Positions 22,601 to 41,387 are shown, counted from the stretch's first letter. The stretch: DNA of 64,000 nucleotides from Yamagishiella unicocca (GCA_003116995.1 BDSL01000048.1:62001-126000), one strand, 5' to 3'. Numbers and translations are program-made. Notes: a model not told the origin generated them from the letters alone.

Positions 22601-24770
22601 GCTCCGCCAACACGCACGGCTGTTGGTCTCTGTGTCGTCTCCGCCGCCCGCTCGCCGCCGCCACCAGTAGTGCCTCCGACAGGGCCATCACAGCAGCGCG
22701 AGCAGAACCACACGGCGCCGCGGCCGCACTGTCGTCACCTGGTGCTGCCCGGCCGGCCGCGCCACCTGCGCTGCCAGGCCCCGTCGCGGTCGCATCGGGC
22801 GGCACTATCATGCTGTCAGCGCTGGTCGCCGTCGCTACTGTGGCCTCCGGTGCCGTCACGGCCGCCAGCTGCCCGTAAACGCCCACCAGCCGGGCAACCG
22901 CCTCAACCTGCACTTGCAGGCTGGCCAGCTCGGAGGACGTCACCAGGTCGCAGACCTCGTCCCCATCCCCGGCGCCGCCATGGCTGTAGCACCGGCAACA
23001 GCAGTCAGTTGTGGAAGCAGCGGCGAGCAGGCGGATGGCCAGGTCCCCCGCCAGCAGCTGTAGCGCCTGGCTGGAGGCCCTTTCCGCGCTCATCACCGCC
23101 GCCCGCCCCTCCCAAGCCTCGCTGCCCGCGGCTGCAGGTCCCATCTGTGCCTCGACCGCAGTCTCATGCTGCTGCGGCTGGGCCTCCAGCTGCCGCTCCT
23201 CTGCCGGCACTGCCTCTTCGCCCCCAACTGCGCGCTCCACGTTTTCCTCTAGGTCACCGGCCGAGTCGGCGCCGGCGCCTTCTGAAGGCATTGCCTGTTT
23301 TGCCCCTGGGCATTGGCTGTCCCGCTGGCTGTCAGCGAAGCACTCCCCGCCGCGCTCCCTGCTCTTCAATCCAAAGCTCCTCGCCAGCACCGCCTCAGCC
23401 ACGTGCGGGGGAACCACTAGCGCCAGCCGCCAACTTTCGTCTCCTTGCGACAGCGCCGCCATCATCAGCGCTGCCGCCAAGCCCCCATCTGCTGAACCGC
23501 CATTGTAACGACCGCCGCCGCCGCTGACCCTAGCACTTGCCGCACCGCCACTACTCGTCTGCTGGTGGCTGCCAAAGGTGTCGGTGGCTCTGCGTTTAGC
23601 GTTTCGGCCACTGATGCTGCCGGCGAAACACCCGCCACTGCTTTTGCTCTTGTCGCACTTGCGGCTCCTCGCGCCGCTGCCCTGCTGGAGCGGAACGCCA
23701 GGCGCCAGGGTGGGCCCCGCTGCACCGCTGGCCTCCTCGAACCCCGCTCCGCCACCCTCGTGTATGTTGCCAGCAGCCGGGGGATGCGACAGACTAAGGC
23801 TGTCAGCCGCCGCTGAGGCCGGCAAGCTGTCCTCTGCTGCCGGCTCGTCGTTCTGCTGGACCGGCGGCTCAACGACGGCGAGAAGTCCGAGCTGCAGCAG
23901 GTTTTGCAGCAGCGCAGAGGGGTCGCCGCCAGCTGCAGGAAGGGGACCACCACCGGTAATCAGAGATGCTTGAAGGTCCGGATGTGACAATGTGGCGCCA
24001 TCCGTTGAGGCTGCCGGCCTGCACACGTCCTCAAAGGCCAGGCTACTGTCGCCGCCGCTGCTATAGCTGCCGTACAGCGGGTTCGCACAGCGGCGTTTCC
24101 AGGGCTGTTCCGCCGTCGTTCGGTTCAGGGAGGCCCCCAGAGCCGTCAGGGCTTGCTGCCTGCAGATGGGCTCTTGCAAGCGGGCTAGGGCGGCCAAGGC
24201 GCGCAGGTGGACAGTTGGCAGGGCGCTCAGTTGCGTATCCGCATCGTTCGGCGGCGTGCTGGCAGAAGGCTCCCCAGCTGCTGGGAGGTCAGCAACTGCA
24301 GTAGTGGCAGCAGTGACGTCGGCATCAAGGCCGTTGACATTTTGGCGACACAGGTTTTCCTGGTTTGCTGCTGGGCAAGCCTGGGTCTGGCTCAACGGCT
24401 GCGACGTGGGTTGGGAGTCTATCACCATTCTTCGTTGGGGGCGCCCGGCCAGCGTGGCGTCAATGTTGGCGCCGCCTGCACTGCCCCAGCTGCCACCGCT
24501 GCTCACGTACACGGGTGGCTCATAGGATCTTTCAACGCCGCCCATGCTGCTTACACGGGAGCTGTAGATATTGCTTGTAGGGGGCCCGGACTCGAGTGCG
24601 CCTAGGCCCGGAAACACCTGGCGCCAACCTTGGGCCATCATCGTCTCGTCGCGCAGCCTATCACCGGTCAGGCGTCTTGCGTTATGCATAGACTCGAATT
24701 CGGCTGAAATGCGAGCCGCCGCCTCGGGTGGTGGTTCGCCTAACCGAAGGCGCCCGTCCAGGCGAGCCAT
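16619..24770 (-). CDS. Very large TPR-containing protein of unknown function, 4 exons
   Basis: Exons 24770-20982, 20803-19871, 19597-19395 and 19145-16619 join in phase to 2,483 residues. Start ATG 24770 lies 67 bases downstream of a TATATAAAA box. Most of the protein is low-complexity Ala/Gly/Ser/Pro/Glu-rich sequence. Helical TPR-like segments are visible at the end of exon 1 ('VYEARDHLYGAVRRYEEALD') and in exon 3, where 'LLVSVIALRTEQLGADHPTT' then 'YVDMLLSHNR' matches the kinesin-light-chain type of TPR and continues into exon 4 ('LRTADNFLRR'). Exon 1 has a Cys-rich patch ('CCCRCYSHGG', 'CAGCGADC'). Exon 4 contains a degenerate repeat around 'EPVQLPVEEEP' (about 17880-18720). I do not recognise a named family. 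Scaffold or adaptor roles are only an inference from the TPR. Long open frames on the opposite strand are by-products of the biased codon use. Confidence 0.7.
17880..18720 (-). repeat. Degenerate Pro/Glu-rich protein repeat in the TPR gene
   Basis: The minus-strand frame shows many imperfect copies of a unit of roughly 14-20 residues with a core like 'PVQLPVEE' or 'PVQSPVE', including 'TDTVQSPVEE', 'IEPVQLPVEEEP', 'MQPVQLPGGNEP' and 'AKPVQSPV'. Spacing and sequence vary, so these look like old decayed tandem duplications. Confidence 0.7.
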
Positions 24771-24836
24771 CCGGGTCGTGGCGGTCTGGACGCTGAGCTC
24801 AGTGCCTGGAATCCAAGGCTCCTGAGCCTATGGGAG

Positions 24837-24845
24837 TTTTATATA
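24837..24845 (-). promoter_or_regulatory. TATA box of the large TPR gene
   Basis: TTTTATATA on the plus strand reads TATATAAAA on the coding strand, 67 bases before the ATG at 24770. That spacing allows a transcription start near 24810 and a short 5'UTR. Confidence 0.65.
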
Positions 24846-25918
24846 GTGATTTTATTTCAGTTGGGTGAAATGCTAATGCTCCAATTGATGACGACTGCTT
24901 GGAAACTTCAATGGTTGACCGTCGTCCTATGAAGAACGCCGCTGTGCGCCGGGAAATGTGTAAAATAAAATCCACAGGCTATGAATTCTATTACGTAGGA
25001 TAGCAGGTGACGTCCTGTAAGCGCTGCACGCGTTTCGTATGAAGGCAGCTGTAGCACTCAAACCCGGCTGCTACAAAGACTACACACAATACGTCGTTAG
25101 GTAAGGTCAGATTGTAGTCAGTTGGATGAGTCAAAGTTTAAATGCACATAGTAGTGTAATTATGGTTTCTACCTCATCGCAAGAATGCCGGATTCGTCCA
25201 ATCTATGCTCGGCCAACGACCCCCGCAAACGACCCGCGTGCTGTCCTGTCATGCGAATTGGTGCTCCCGCCGCACTAGCAATACATGGCTCCACGCGTCA
25301 TGACCGTTCTGGATTAATGAAGCTTACAGGTCGCGTTCGCAGCAAACTAAAGCGGTTTTCCTCCTGTCTCAGCTGCGAAGCCTTTCGGATATTGCCCAGA
25401 TTGCCTGACTGTGGTACGTTTACCAAGCACTGGCGGCCCGGCTCCTGCATTCCCGCAGCGAAAACAGCCAAGCCAACAGCTGCGGGGCTCAGCGAATGTG
25501 GGATCCACCCAGATCCACGTGCGTACCAGCGTACGCTGCCCAACGGACCGCAAGCCACCACCGCTTCATACCACACCCCTCTCCTCGACTTTCACGACTC
25601 CGGCTCAACGGTCCCATGCACGCACGACCGCAATCAGCTAGCACAATATGGTAACCCGCGTATCCTGCATGTGCGCATCCCAGCTCACTGCCAGCGGTCT
25701 CGGTTCTGCCGTGTGCGTCCTTGCTCTTTTTGCCATAATTGCCTTGATGCCGACCGTACGGCGCTGCCATATGCTGATATGCGGCATCCTGGCAACCTCT
25801 TCACACGCGCCCCATCCCGCACTGCATCCGACACAAACACCCGGGCAGCCCTCGTGGCGCACGCCGGTGCCTGGGAGCTCCTCCACAACACCCTACGCAT
25901 TCAGCAAACGAATAGGGA
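24846..25918. other. Intergenic: HisRS 3'UTR and TPR-gene upstream region
   Basis: Both neighbours are on the minus strand. The part next to HisRS would be its 3'UTR, down to a TGTAA at 25324-25328. The remaining 480 bases are AT-richer upstream DNA of the TPR gene. An open plus-strand frame that crosses into the last HisRS exon is rejected as an antisense shadow. Confidence 0.6.
25324..25328 (-). terminator. TGTAA poly(A) signal of histidyl-tRNA synthetase
   Basis: TTACA on the plus strand is the first minus-strand TGTAA after the HisRS stop, about 590 bases away. Confidence 0.5.
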
Positions 25919-33137
<7,219 letters not shown>

Positions 33138-33471
33138 AGCGCGAGCGGCAGCGCTCGTGTGCAGGCCAATTGCAGTAAGAAATCTTGCCTTTAAAAAGTG
33201 ATCACGCTGGGCAGAGCCTGCAATCACACTGCCGCAAGCCGGCGAGTCTACGCAGTCGTGCGAAGGCAACGGCGCGGGCACAAAAGCACGCGACGAAAGG
33301 ACGTGGCAAACTGTTGGCTGTAACGCACGCGACCATGTGTACCTGGCGGTGCTGGGAATTGCTTGCATGGGATCGACGCGCCAAATCGGTCGCGATGTTC
33401 CATAAAGTGCTTCCGCAGGTGGCCCCGTTGTACATCCTTCCGAAACACATAGCAACACAGCACGCTCACAA
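33138..33471. promoter_or_regulatory. Divergent promoter region, HisRS / thioredoxin-NifS fusion
   Basis: Only 334 bases separate the two start codons, so the two promoters overlap or are shared. No TATA box was identified with confidence. Confidence 0.6.
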
Positions 33472-36400
33472 ATGATGCAATCTTCATCGAACACCACCCC
33501 ATCTCAACCTCACAAGACTAGGAAACGACTGCTGCGAGCCTCTTTTGCAGTCCTAGCCTTAGCCTTGTTTTTTGTGCCAGTCTACGACCCGGGCACACCA
33601 GCCGGACGGGCTTTGCTTTGGCAGCAACTATATAAGGGCACCATGCGGACGCTAAGAACATCGGTACCTTCGGGGTACCGTCCGTCAAATGTTGCCACAC
33701 CTAGGCCAACGACGACACATCAGACAGTAGCGTCCCCGTCCTGCACTTCACATGGCGACACGTGCAGCATGGGTGGTTTGGGCTTTGCGGGACAGAGCCT
33801 GCCCTCAACCCGGAGCACCAATCAGCGCGGGCCCGTGCCCAGCGCGGCTGCCCCGGAAACTTCCGTCAAGACTACCGGCACAGATAAACACTGGTGGAAC
33901 AAGGAGAAGGACTTGTGGATTGAGGTGCACACGGAGGAGGATTTCAGGAGAGAAGTGAGTAATACGTGGCTGCTGCAGGCCGTCTTTTCTCCTTATTTTT
34001 CATCCACGGACGGACATATGTGTCGAAAGTGTATACCTTTGGGGAATGAAAGCCTTTGGCCCTTGGTGCCAGGGGCAGTCATGACGTCAGTCCTGACCGA
34101 TCCCTTACTATGCACGCAGATCAGCACTGGCGACAAGCTCGTAGCGGTGGATTTCTTCGCGACGTGGTACGTGGCACCGGCTCTGCAGCATACGTCGTGC
34201 GTATGTTTGTGTGTATGTGCCTATGTGGCGCCGACACGCCTGGGGGCGAAGAGCAATACTGCATGTGTGTACAGGGAAGTCCAGGGAGAGGCCAAGGACG
34301 CATGAACGCACTGCACGAGTCGATGCAGTGCGTTGCGTAGCGCAATAACACGCAATCAGGCCAAACACCGTGCAAAACGCACGTAAGCAGCTAATCCACT
34401 TCACAGCCACGGATAAATCCTCTTGCAAGAACCTTTGCGCGTGGTGCATGAACGCAGTGCTGAAGCTAGCAACAGCGCATGTCCTTGAGTACAGCAACGG
34501 AAATGGCTTGTATGTCGTGCAGCTTGTATATAAACTATGGGGGGATTTCCGCTGCGTGTGCGGCCGGTCCAGGTGCCACGGCTGTGAAAAATCCTACCCG
34601 GAAATCTGCCGCGTGGTGCGAGACTCGGAGTTGCGGAAGAAGTTCAAGTTTGTCAAGGTAGGGGAATGTGGCGATTTGGGTTCGTGCTACAACGCCCAGC
34701 GCGGCACCATGTTGCGGAACGGTAACGGGTTCACGGGGCCTCTCCCAGCCTGCCAGTGTGCCAGCCAGCATGCCTGTCTGCTGAACGCAAAACCCTTGGC
34801 TGTCCTGTCTCCCCAGGCGTGCGTGGATGAGCTCAAGCCGCTGGTCAAGGCGGAGGGCGTCACCGCGCTGCCCCGTATGCTGGTGTACCAGCCGGGATAC
34901 GGCTCGCTGGTGGCCCTGGATGTCCCGTTCTCCAAGGTGTGGCAGGCGCAAGGGGCAATGAGCACTCATCGTCCCTACACACTGATAACCCCTCCGATGC
35001 ATGCTACAGTAACTGCTGCCTTGCTAGCAGTTCCCCATCTGGGTTTCCCGGCGCCCGCGCCTCGCTGACGCCACACTGCCTCACCTGCCTCCCTCATCCC
35101 CGCACAGGTTCGCTTCCTAAAAACCAACCTCAACGTCATCGCCAATAACCCGGGCATGGCCTTCGCCCTCGACCCCAACGGGTAGGCTAAAATGGGGTGG
35201 GTCGGTAAACTTACCGGCTGCCATGCAACCGTATTGCTTCATCATCGGTTTGGGCGCCCCGACGATGATGGTATTTGGGTGAGGCCGCGCACAGACTCAC
35301 CCGCTGGCCCCGTCCCCCCCTGGTTGCCGTCCCGCAGCTTTGCTGTGCCCAGCGGCAAACTGCCATCGCAGGATGTTGCCGCCCGCCAGGCGTCTGAGAA
35401 GGCGCGGGAGGCCGAGAAGCTGCAGTCGGGCCAGTCCGGCCTCTTCAGCCATCTGATGAAGATGGCGAACAACTCAGTCCCGGCAGCGGCAGCGCCAGCC
35501 TCTGGGGGAAGCTTGCCGGTGTCGACGCTCCTGGGGGCAGGGGCGGCGGCCCAGGCCTGCAAGGCGCCACCGGGGGTTGACGCCGCCGCGTACGACGCCG
35601 CTCGCAAGCAGTTTATAACGGCCTATGGAGCCGAGTACGGCTACGGTGGCGTCCTCGACACCTTGTACCCCACCGAGGTGATGCCAGGGTGGTGGCCGGT
35701 ATGCACGGGAGCAGGGGCCACTGCGGCGAAGCACCGCGGCGTGGTCGTCATGTCTCGGCACCGTCCGGCTTGATGCGGAATCAGCTATCAGTATGGAGAG
35801 CGAAAATGTTGGGCCTTTCCTCCAACGCTGCGTCGCGCTTGTCCCCGTCTTACCCTCCCCCCGTCAGGTCGGCTGCCGCATGGCTCCCAACGAGCACTAC
35901 ATGGACTACACCGGCTCCTCGGTCTACTGCCAGAGCCAGCTGGACAACGTGTTTGCGGAACTGAAGCAGTGCATGTTCGGCAACCCGCACTCGGCTAACC
36001 CCAGCTCCTCCTTCACCAGCGAGCGGGTGGAGGAGGTGCGGGACATGGTACTCAAGCACTTCAACGCCAATCCGGCGGAGTACCAGGTGGGGCAGTTTAG
36101 GTTATGATACCCGGAGGAGTGGTGGTGGGTTTGGGGCTTGGGGCGGAGGAAGGCGAGGGCGGTGCTCCCGAAGCTTGTCAGGCGATATGGCGGTTGAGCA
36201 TACCTTCCTGTGTTACGTTTTGCGTTTCACCCACGCCCTTCGTGTCTTCACCCAACTCTCTTTAAACCCCTCCAGGTAGTGTTCACCAAGTCAGCCACGG
36301 ATGGGCTCAAGATGGTCGGGGAGACCTTCCCATGGTCGGAGGGCAGCATGTTCAGGTGAGGCGGGGGGCGGTGCGCAGGGCAGTACGGTTGTCACCGACG

Positions 36401-39400
36401 AGAGGTGTATGCCGTCCCATGTGGCGGCCTTGATTCTCAAGAGCCATGCTCGCCTCACTCCGCAACCCACTCCACCTCCCTGCCCCGCCAGGTACCTGCG
36501 GGAGAACCACAACAGCGTGCTGGGCATTCGCGAGTACGCGCTGCAGGGGGGAGGAACTTTCCAGGTGGGCTGGAGGGCACCGCAGGGGCGCGGGCGTCAG
36601 ACGTATGGCGGGCATGCGGGGCATAGTGAGCGTGCAGAAACAGCCCTTGCCGTGTGGACGCAGCTGTGGGGCTGAGGGTACTGAGGTAGCCTCCGTACCA
36701 GCAAACTCCGTACGACATGTCCTGTCGGCGTCCCGCCCGTCCGCCCACCTCACCATGGTCCTGCTCGTCGCCCCGGCAGGCGGTCAACGAGAGCTTCGTG
36801 GACCGGTGGGCGATGAGGGGCGACTCGGCCGGCGACCACACGCCCCCCAACACCCGCTTCCCCGCGCCTATCTACAGCCTCTTCACCTTCCCCGCCGAGG
36901 ATAACTTCGCGGGTGGGTGCCTAGCTAGGCGGCGAAAGGGGCGGTTATGGGGGAGGGATGATTTCGGGTTCAGTTGTTCACGACTGCTGGTGCGACCGTT
37001 TGCGTCCGTTCGGAGCGCAGGCTTGGTGCATTTGCAGGCATACCCTGGCGGTATCGGCCTCATGTGTTTCACCTGCGTCCCCGATCCTCATGGCCTGCAC
37101 ACCCTCTGGTGCAGGTGTCAAGTACCCGCTCAGCTGGGTCCGCGGTATCCAGTCCCGGTCCACGGACAGCCACCGGTGGCTGGTGATGGTGGACGCGGCA
37201 GCCTTCGTGCCCACGCAGCCATTGGACCTGTCGGAGGTGCCGGTGGACTTTCTGGACCTGTCCTTTTACAAGTGAGCGGAGTGGGAAGAGGATGAAGGGC
37301 GGGGAGGGGAGGGGAGAGCGAGGAACGCACGGGCGGGGTGCTGCCAGGAGCCTCAGCTCGGCCGCGCCAATGGCACGCCCTGACAGCTTAGCATACGTCA
37401 TCAACAGTGCGCGCAGTGACACGGAATCACCCAGTGACACTCCGGCATGCCGCCTTACCTGCTGCTATTGTAGGATGTTCGGCTACCCTACCGGCCTGGG
37501 CGCCCTCATTATCAAGACTGACGTGGTACCCCTGCTGCGCAAGGTGGGCTGGGGGAGGGCGCGTTCAGGGAGGCGCGGATAGGGAAATATCTGTCGCCTG
37601 CCTTCACTCGAGTTGTATGAGCTATGCGAGGGCCATTGTAAGTGAAAGATTTCCCAAACAAAGGACTGTGCCACCATGCTGAACCGACCGCGCCCACTGA
37701 CTGCCTTCCTGCTGCGCAGGTCTTCTGGGGCGGTGGCACCGTGGCCCTGGCCACCTCGGAGGACAACTTCCACGTCCTCAAGTGCCGCCCTTCAGACCGG
37801 CTCGAGGACGGCACGGTGTGTTGCCAACAGGGAGGGCGGCAGGGGGGGAAGAAGACGGAAGGCTGCAAAGGGGGCCTCGGCCGGCTAATGCATTCTAAGG
37901 ATCTGCGGGATCCGTGGCATGACGGTGACTGAAGCGCCATACGACTGACGGGGACGCCAAGAGCCCTTTACTGTTCAAGATGCCCCTTCCTATCGCCACC
38001 CTCTAATTTGTTGAAGGCGCATATACACGACTGCCCCAGGCCGCCGCAACCCTTTTGGTTAAACGTGGCCAGCCTCATCGTCTTCCCTGCGTAGGTCGCC
38101 TTCCTTGACATTATCGCCATCAAGCACGGCTTGAACATGATGAACAAGCTGGGCGGCATCAAGCGCGTGCAGGCGCACGTGGCCTGCCTCACCGAGTGGC
38201 TTTACACCCGCCTCGCCTCGCTACGCCATTCGAACGGCGAGCGCATGCTGGCCATATTCGGCAAGCACAACATGCCCAACCACCGCCAGGTGGGCCAGGG
38301 GAGGCCAGCTGTAGCGGGGTCACCCGCGACTCGTGTGCGGATTGCAGTTGGCGGTCACTTAGTGCGAAAGGACTGGGCACGTGCGACTGGGCTGGGTGCA
38401 GTGCGTATTGCATATTGCAGCGGTGGTACTATTATCATCATCACGCGTGGTATTGACAGGATTCCCTCCTCCGCGCCGCAGGTCCAGGGAGGCATTCTCA
38501 ACTTCGAGCTTCTGAAGCCCGACGGCTCTATCTTCTCATACAAGACGTTCGAGAGGGAAGCCGCTGGTGCTGGCTTCCACGTGAGTTTGGGAATGGCCGT
38601 CAGCGGATAAGGGGTCGGACGGGGCGGGGCGGCGGGCTGGGGATGCGCAGGGCTGAAGGCAGCAGGATGTCCGCTACGTGTCCTGTGGTTTACTCCATAC
38701 ACATCCTCAAGTGGCCACGCTAAGCACGCGCCACAGCCATGGTGCTGTACCGTCACGGCAAGCATTGTTTGGGCCATATGAAGTGCTAGCGCATCACTGG
38801 CTGGTGGGTGCTGGCCTCTCCGTCCCCGTGCCCGCTGCCTGCCGGCGCTCAGGTTCGCACCGGCGCCGAGTGCAATCCGGGTGCCTGCTACAACTATCTG
38901 GGAGTGAAGGAGAGCGAGGTGGAGTCACTGGCGGGCAAGAAGGAAGGGTGCGAGGACGATGTGGAGTTTATCACGGTGCAGCGACCCGTGGCGCAGGCAC
39001 AGGTGAGGAGTGGCGGGCGGCTGTCGGCATGGCATGGAGGGCTGCCGGCTGCGGGTCACTGGGGGAACAGATAGCTGCAAGGTCGAATTGAGAGGTGGTA
39101 CCACGTTGCTAGGCGTTACAGGCATAATGTATCAAGGAAGCCATATGAGTCAGGGCGAGTTGTCAGGCCTGCGCCAATACCTTATATCTAGCAAAGGCAA
39201 GTTGGTTTGCTGGATGCCGTTCCAAACATGTGGCTTCCCTATAGTGTCCCGTGGTCAACCCGCTGTGCCATATCTGCATCACCTCCATCCGCTCCGCAGG
39301 ACGTCATCAGCTCAGCCGATATGCTCCGCTCCATCGCCAACTCCAACATCAGCCTTGCCCACCCGGCCGCCGTGGCCCTCAAGTGGGTGGAGGTGCCGCT

Positions 39401-39500
39401 TGGCTCGGTGCGCGCCTCGCTGGGCTGGTGGAGCACCTTTGATGACGTGTACGCGCTGGCGGACTGGATCGAGCGGACCTACAAGGACCGCATGGAGTGA
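33472..39500 (+). CDS. ACHT-like thioredoxin fused to NifS-like Moco-sulfurase domain, 17 exons
   Basis: Exons 33472-33954, 34120-34166, 34573-34657, 34817-34936, 35108-35181, 35338-35677, 35868-36086, 36276-36355, 36492-36564, 36780-36912, 37115-37271, 37474-37543, 37720-37815, 38095-38289, 38482-38580, 38853-39002 and 39300-39500 join in phase to 873 residues. Residues about 22-40 are hydrophobic ('ASFAVLALALFFVPVY'), a membrane anchor or part of a targeting peptide. Residues about 150-300 are a thioredoxin fold: 'WW' then 'LVAVDFFATWCHGC' (redox Cys 178 and 181) and cis-Pro 'TALPRMLVY', closest in layout to ACHT thioredoxins. A 340-base exon links this to a class V aminotransferase domain like the N-terminal part of ABA3/MOCOS. 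That domain has 'MDYTGSSVYCQSQ', 'MFGNPHSANPSSS', 'ENHNSVLGIREYA', the PLP lysine in 'LSFYKMFGYPTGLGALI' (Lys604) and 'RTGAECNPGAC' (Cys764 and 769). The protein ends with 'SLGWWSTFDDVYALADWI', so no MOSC domain follows. Cysteine desulfuration coupled to thiol reduction is an inference. Confidence 0.85.
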
Positions 39501-40720
39501 GGGGCGCAGAGGGCGGGGGCAGGAGCCGCCTTTGAGAAGGCTGCGGGTTTATATGGGTTAAGATAGTATGGTATGGCGTGTGGTGGCACCAGCCTTCACT
39601 CGGGACGCACCTCGTTGACGGTGTGGGGGTTGATGCTGGGCGCTGGTTTCCATGCGGGATCGAGCGTATGCACGTGTCAACCGTGGCCGTGACGTAATCT
39701 TGGGGCTCCGAAGGCGCCGCGATGTGCCAGTCATTATGTTACGGCATGGCGGGTTGTGTGATGCTGTGCGCTGCTATATGGCTAAATGTCCTCAAACGGC
39801 AGGCCTTGAAATCTCGGCCGCGAGAGCGCAAGATCGCCGTTGCGTGCATCAGGCAGGGAGCAGGTGCGTAAAGTGATCGTGGATAAGGTCACGCGAGGAC
39901 TCCTGCCACGACCATTGGCTGAAGCACCGCGTCACTTCTCGGTGCGGAGCCTAGCGGTACCCGACTGAGGCTGGGGCCCACATGGGGTGATTTCAAACAC
40001 CCTAGGCCCTGGGTCGCGCCCGAGCACCGCATGCAGAAATTCAATATAGTAGATGTGATTTGCGTGATACAAGGAGATGATCAATGGCCTTCCCAGTCAT
40101 TTGCCATCGCCAGATGGCGATTGCAGCTGTCCATGGGTCATCGTGGGTCTGGCAGATGTTATCAGGCAGTGACGTATCAAGGAAGAAATTGCTATGTCTC
40201 GGGAGGGACGCCCCGGCCACTCCCACCCTGTGGTTTTTGGTCCAAATACTAGCATAGCCAGGCCTATACTACCGGTGGAGTGTATGTGCTTTCTTCGTTT
40301 GTCTCGCATCATTTTTTTCATCATGCTGGTCGTTGTTGTCGTGCCTGGTCCCCCCGCTTTGAACATCAATGCATTGCTGATGAAGGGCACCTGCGTGTAC
40401 AGGTGCGTATGGTGAGCCGCACATCCATGTATGCGTGCATGTCCAGGAAGGGAAGGAGTAATCCGGTCACCCGCGTAGGAGAGAAAGCTTGTTGAGGTGT
40501 GCGCGCAATGAGTACGTGCAAGAGGAGCGGCATGACTTGGTTGGTAGACTTCAAGATGAGTACGAGGAAACGAGGCAGAAGGGAGTAGTGTTACCAGTAG
40601 GGTTCCCTGCGGCCGTCCCGAACGTGTGACCCCTAGGTCGCATGGGTTGCAGGTTTATGGTGGAAGGAAGACCTAGAAGCCTGAAAAGGCTCAGTTCAAC
40701 AGGAACTTGGACATCTATTT

Positions 40721-40725
40721 TTACA
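40721..40725 (-). terminator. TGTAA poly(A) signal of UFC1
   Basis: TTACA on the plus strand is the first minus-strand TGTAA after the UFC1 stop, about 660 bases away. Confidence 0.5.
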
Positions 40726-40791
40726 TAATAGACGCAATGTGAACTCGTGCCGATAACTTTTGTTAACGAGATGATGCGAGGTAAGTGTCGT

Positions 40792-40796
40792 TGTAA
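40792..40796 (+). terminator. Candidate TGTAA poly(A) signal of the thioredoxin-NifS gene
   Basis: This is the first plus-strand TGTAA found after the stop at 39500, about 1.3 kb away. It would give a long 3'UTR, so the assignment is tentative. Confidence 0.3.
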
Positions 40797-41387
40797 TCCA
40801 ACATCTATGCTCACACCGAACAACACTACTCGCCTGTCCTGGCCAAGCGGTGCTGCATAGTGCGCTTAGCCGCAATCCCCTTCACGGAACCAGCACGACC
40901 TGAGCACAGTTGTTATCGCCCTGACACGGACGACAGGGATTCCCGGCACCGTCACAGCGTTTGATACCACACTGCGCCCACACAATCCTTCTGCTGGCGT
41001 TGTCATCGCGTTGTACGGGATAACATTTGAGGCCACGAAGCCATCATGCGTCAGCTCCCAGCGCATCCTGCGGCACCCCACTGTAGATTGCCCTCCCTCG
41101 CCAGTGTTATGCCTTCTTGATACATGCATGACGCGCTCATGCCGCTTCATATCCATGCGTCAGTCGGTAGCGGTCTGGACAGAGCCCTGGTCACAACGGG
41201 CCATTCGTACGGCGCTCTAATAGTGTCGTGCTTCAGCAAGCTCTTCCCGCAATAGATGCGGCCGCGGGGTAAGGAATGGAGGCGCACTCGGACGCTGCCG
41301 CGATAGCTGCCTGTGCCGCCTAGATCCCCGCCCATGCCGCTGTCCGAGTCATAGGTGCTACGCAATGGGGCCTCCACCTGGTGGGTG

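Larger units (their letters stand above)
39501..41387. other. Convergent intergenic region, thioredoxin-NifS / UFC1
   Basis: About 1.9 kb between convergent stops. It carries both 3'UTRs, with a minus TGTAA at 40721 and a plus TGTAA at 40792, so the transcripts may overlap by some 70 bases. Nothing coding was recognised in this AT-richer stretch. Confidence 0.5.

Noticed and set aside
22592..23527. Plus-strand Pro/Arg-rich frame (311 codons)
   Set aside because: Antisense of TPR exon 1. The composition is what GC-rich antisense frames give.
33628..33645. TATATAAGG, TATA-like
   Set aside because: It lies inside exon 1 of the thioredoxin-NifS gene in the coding frame, and the next ATG is too close to be served by it.
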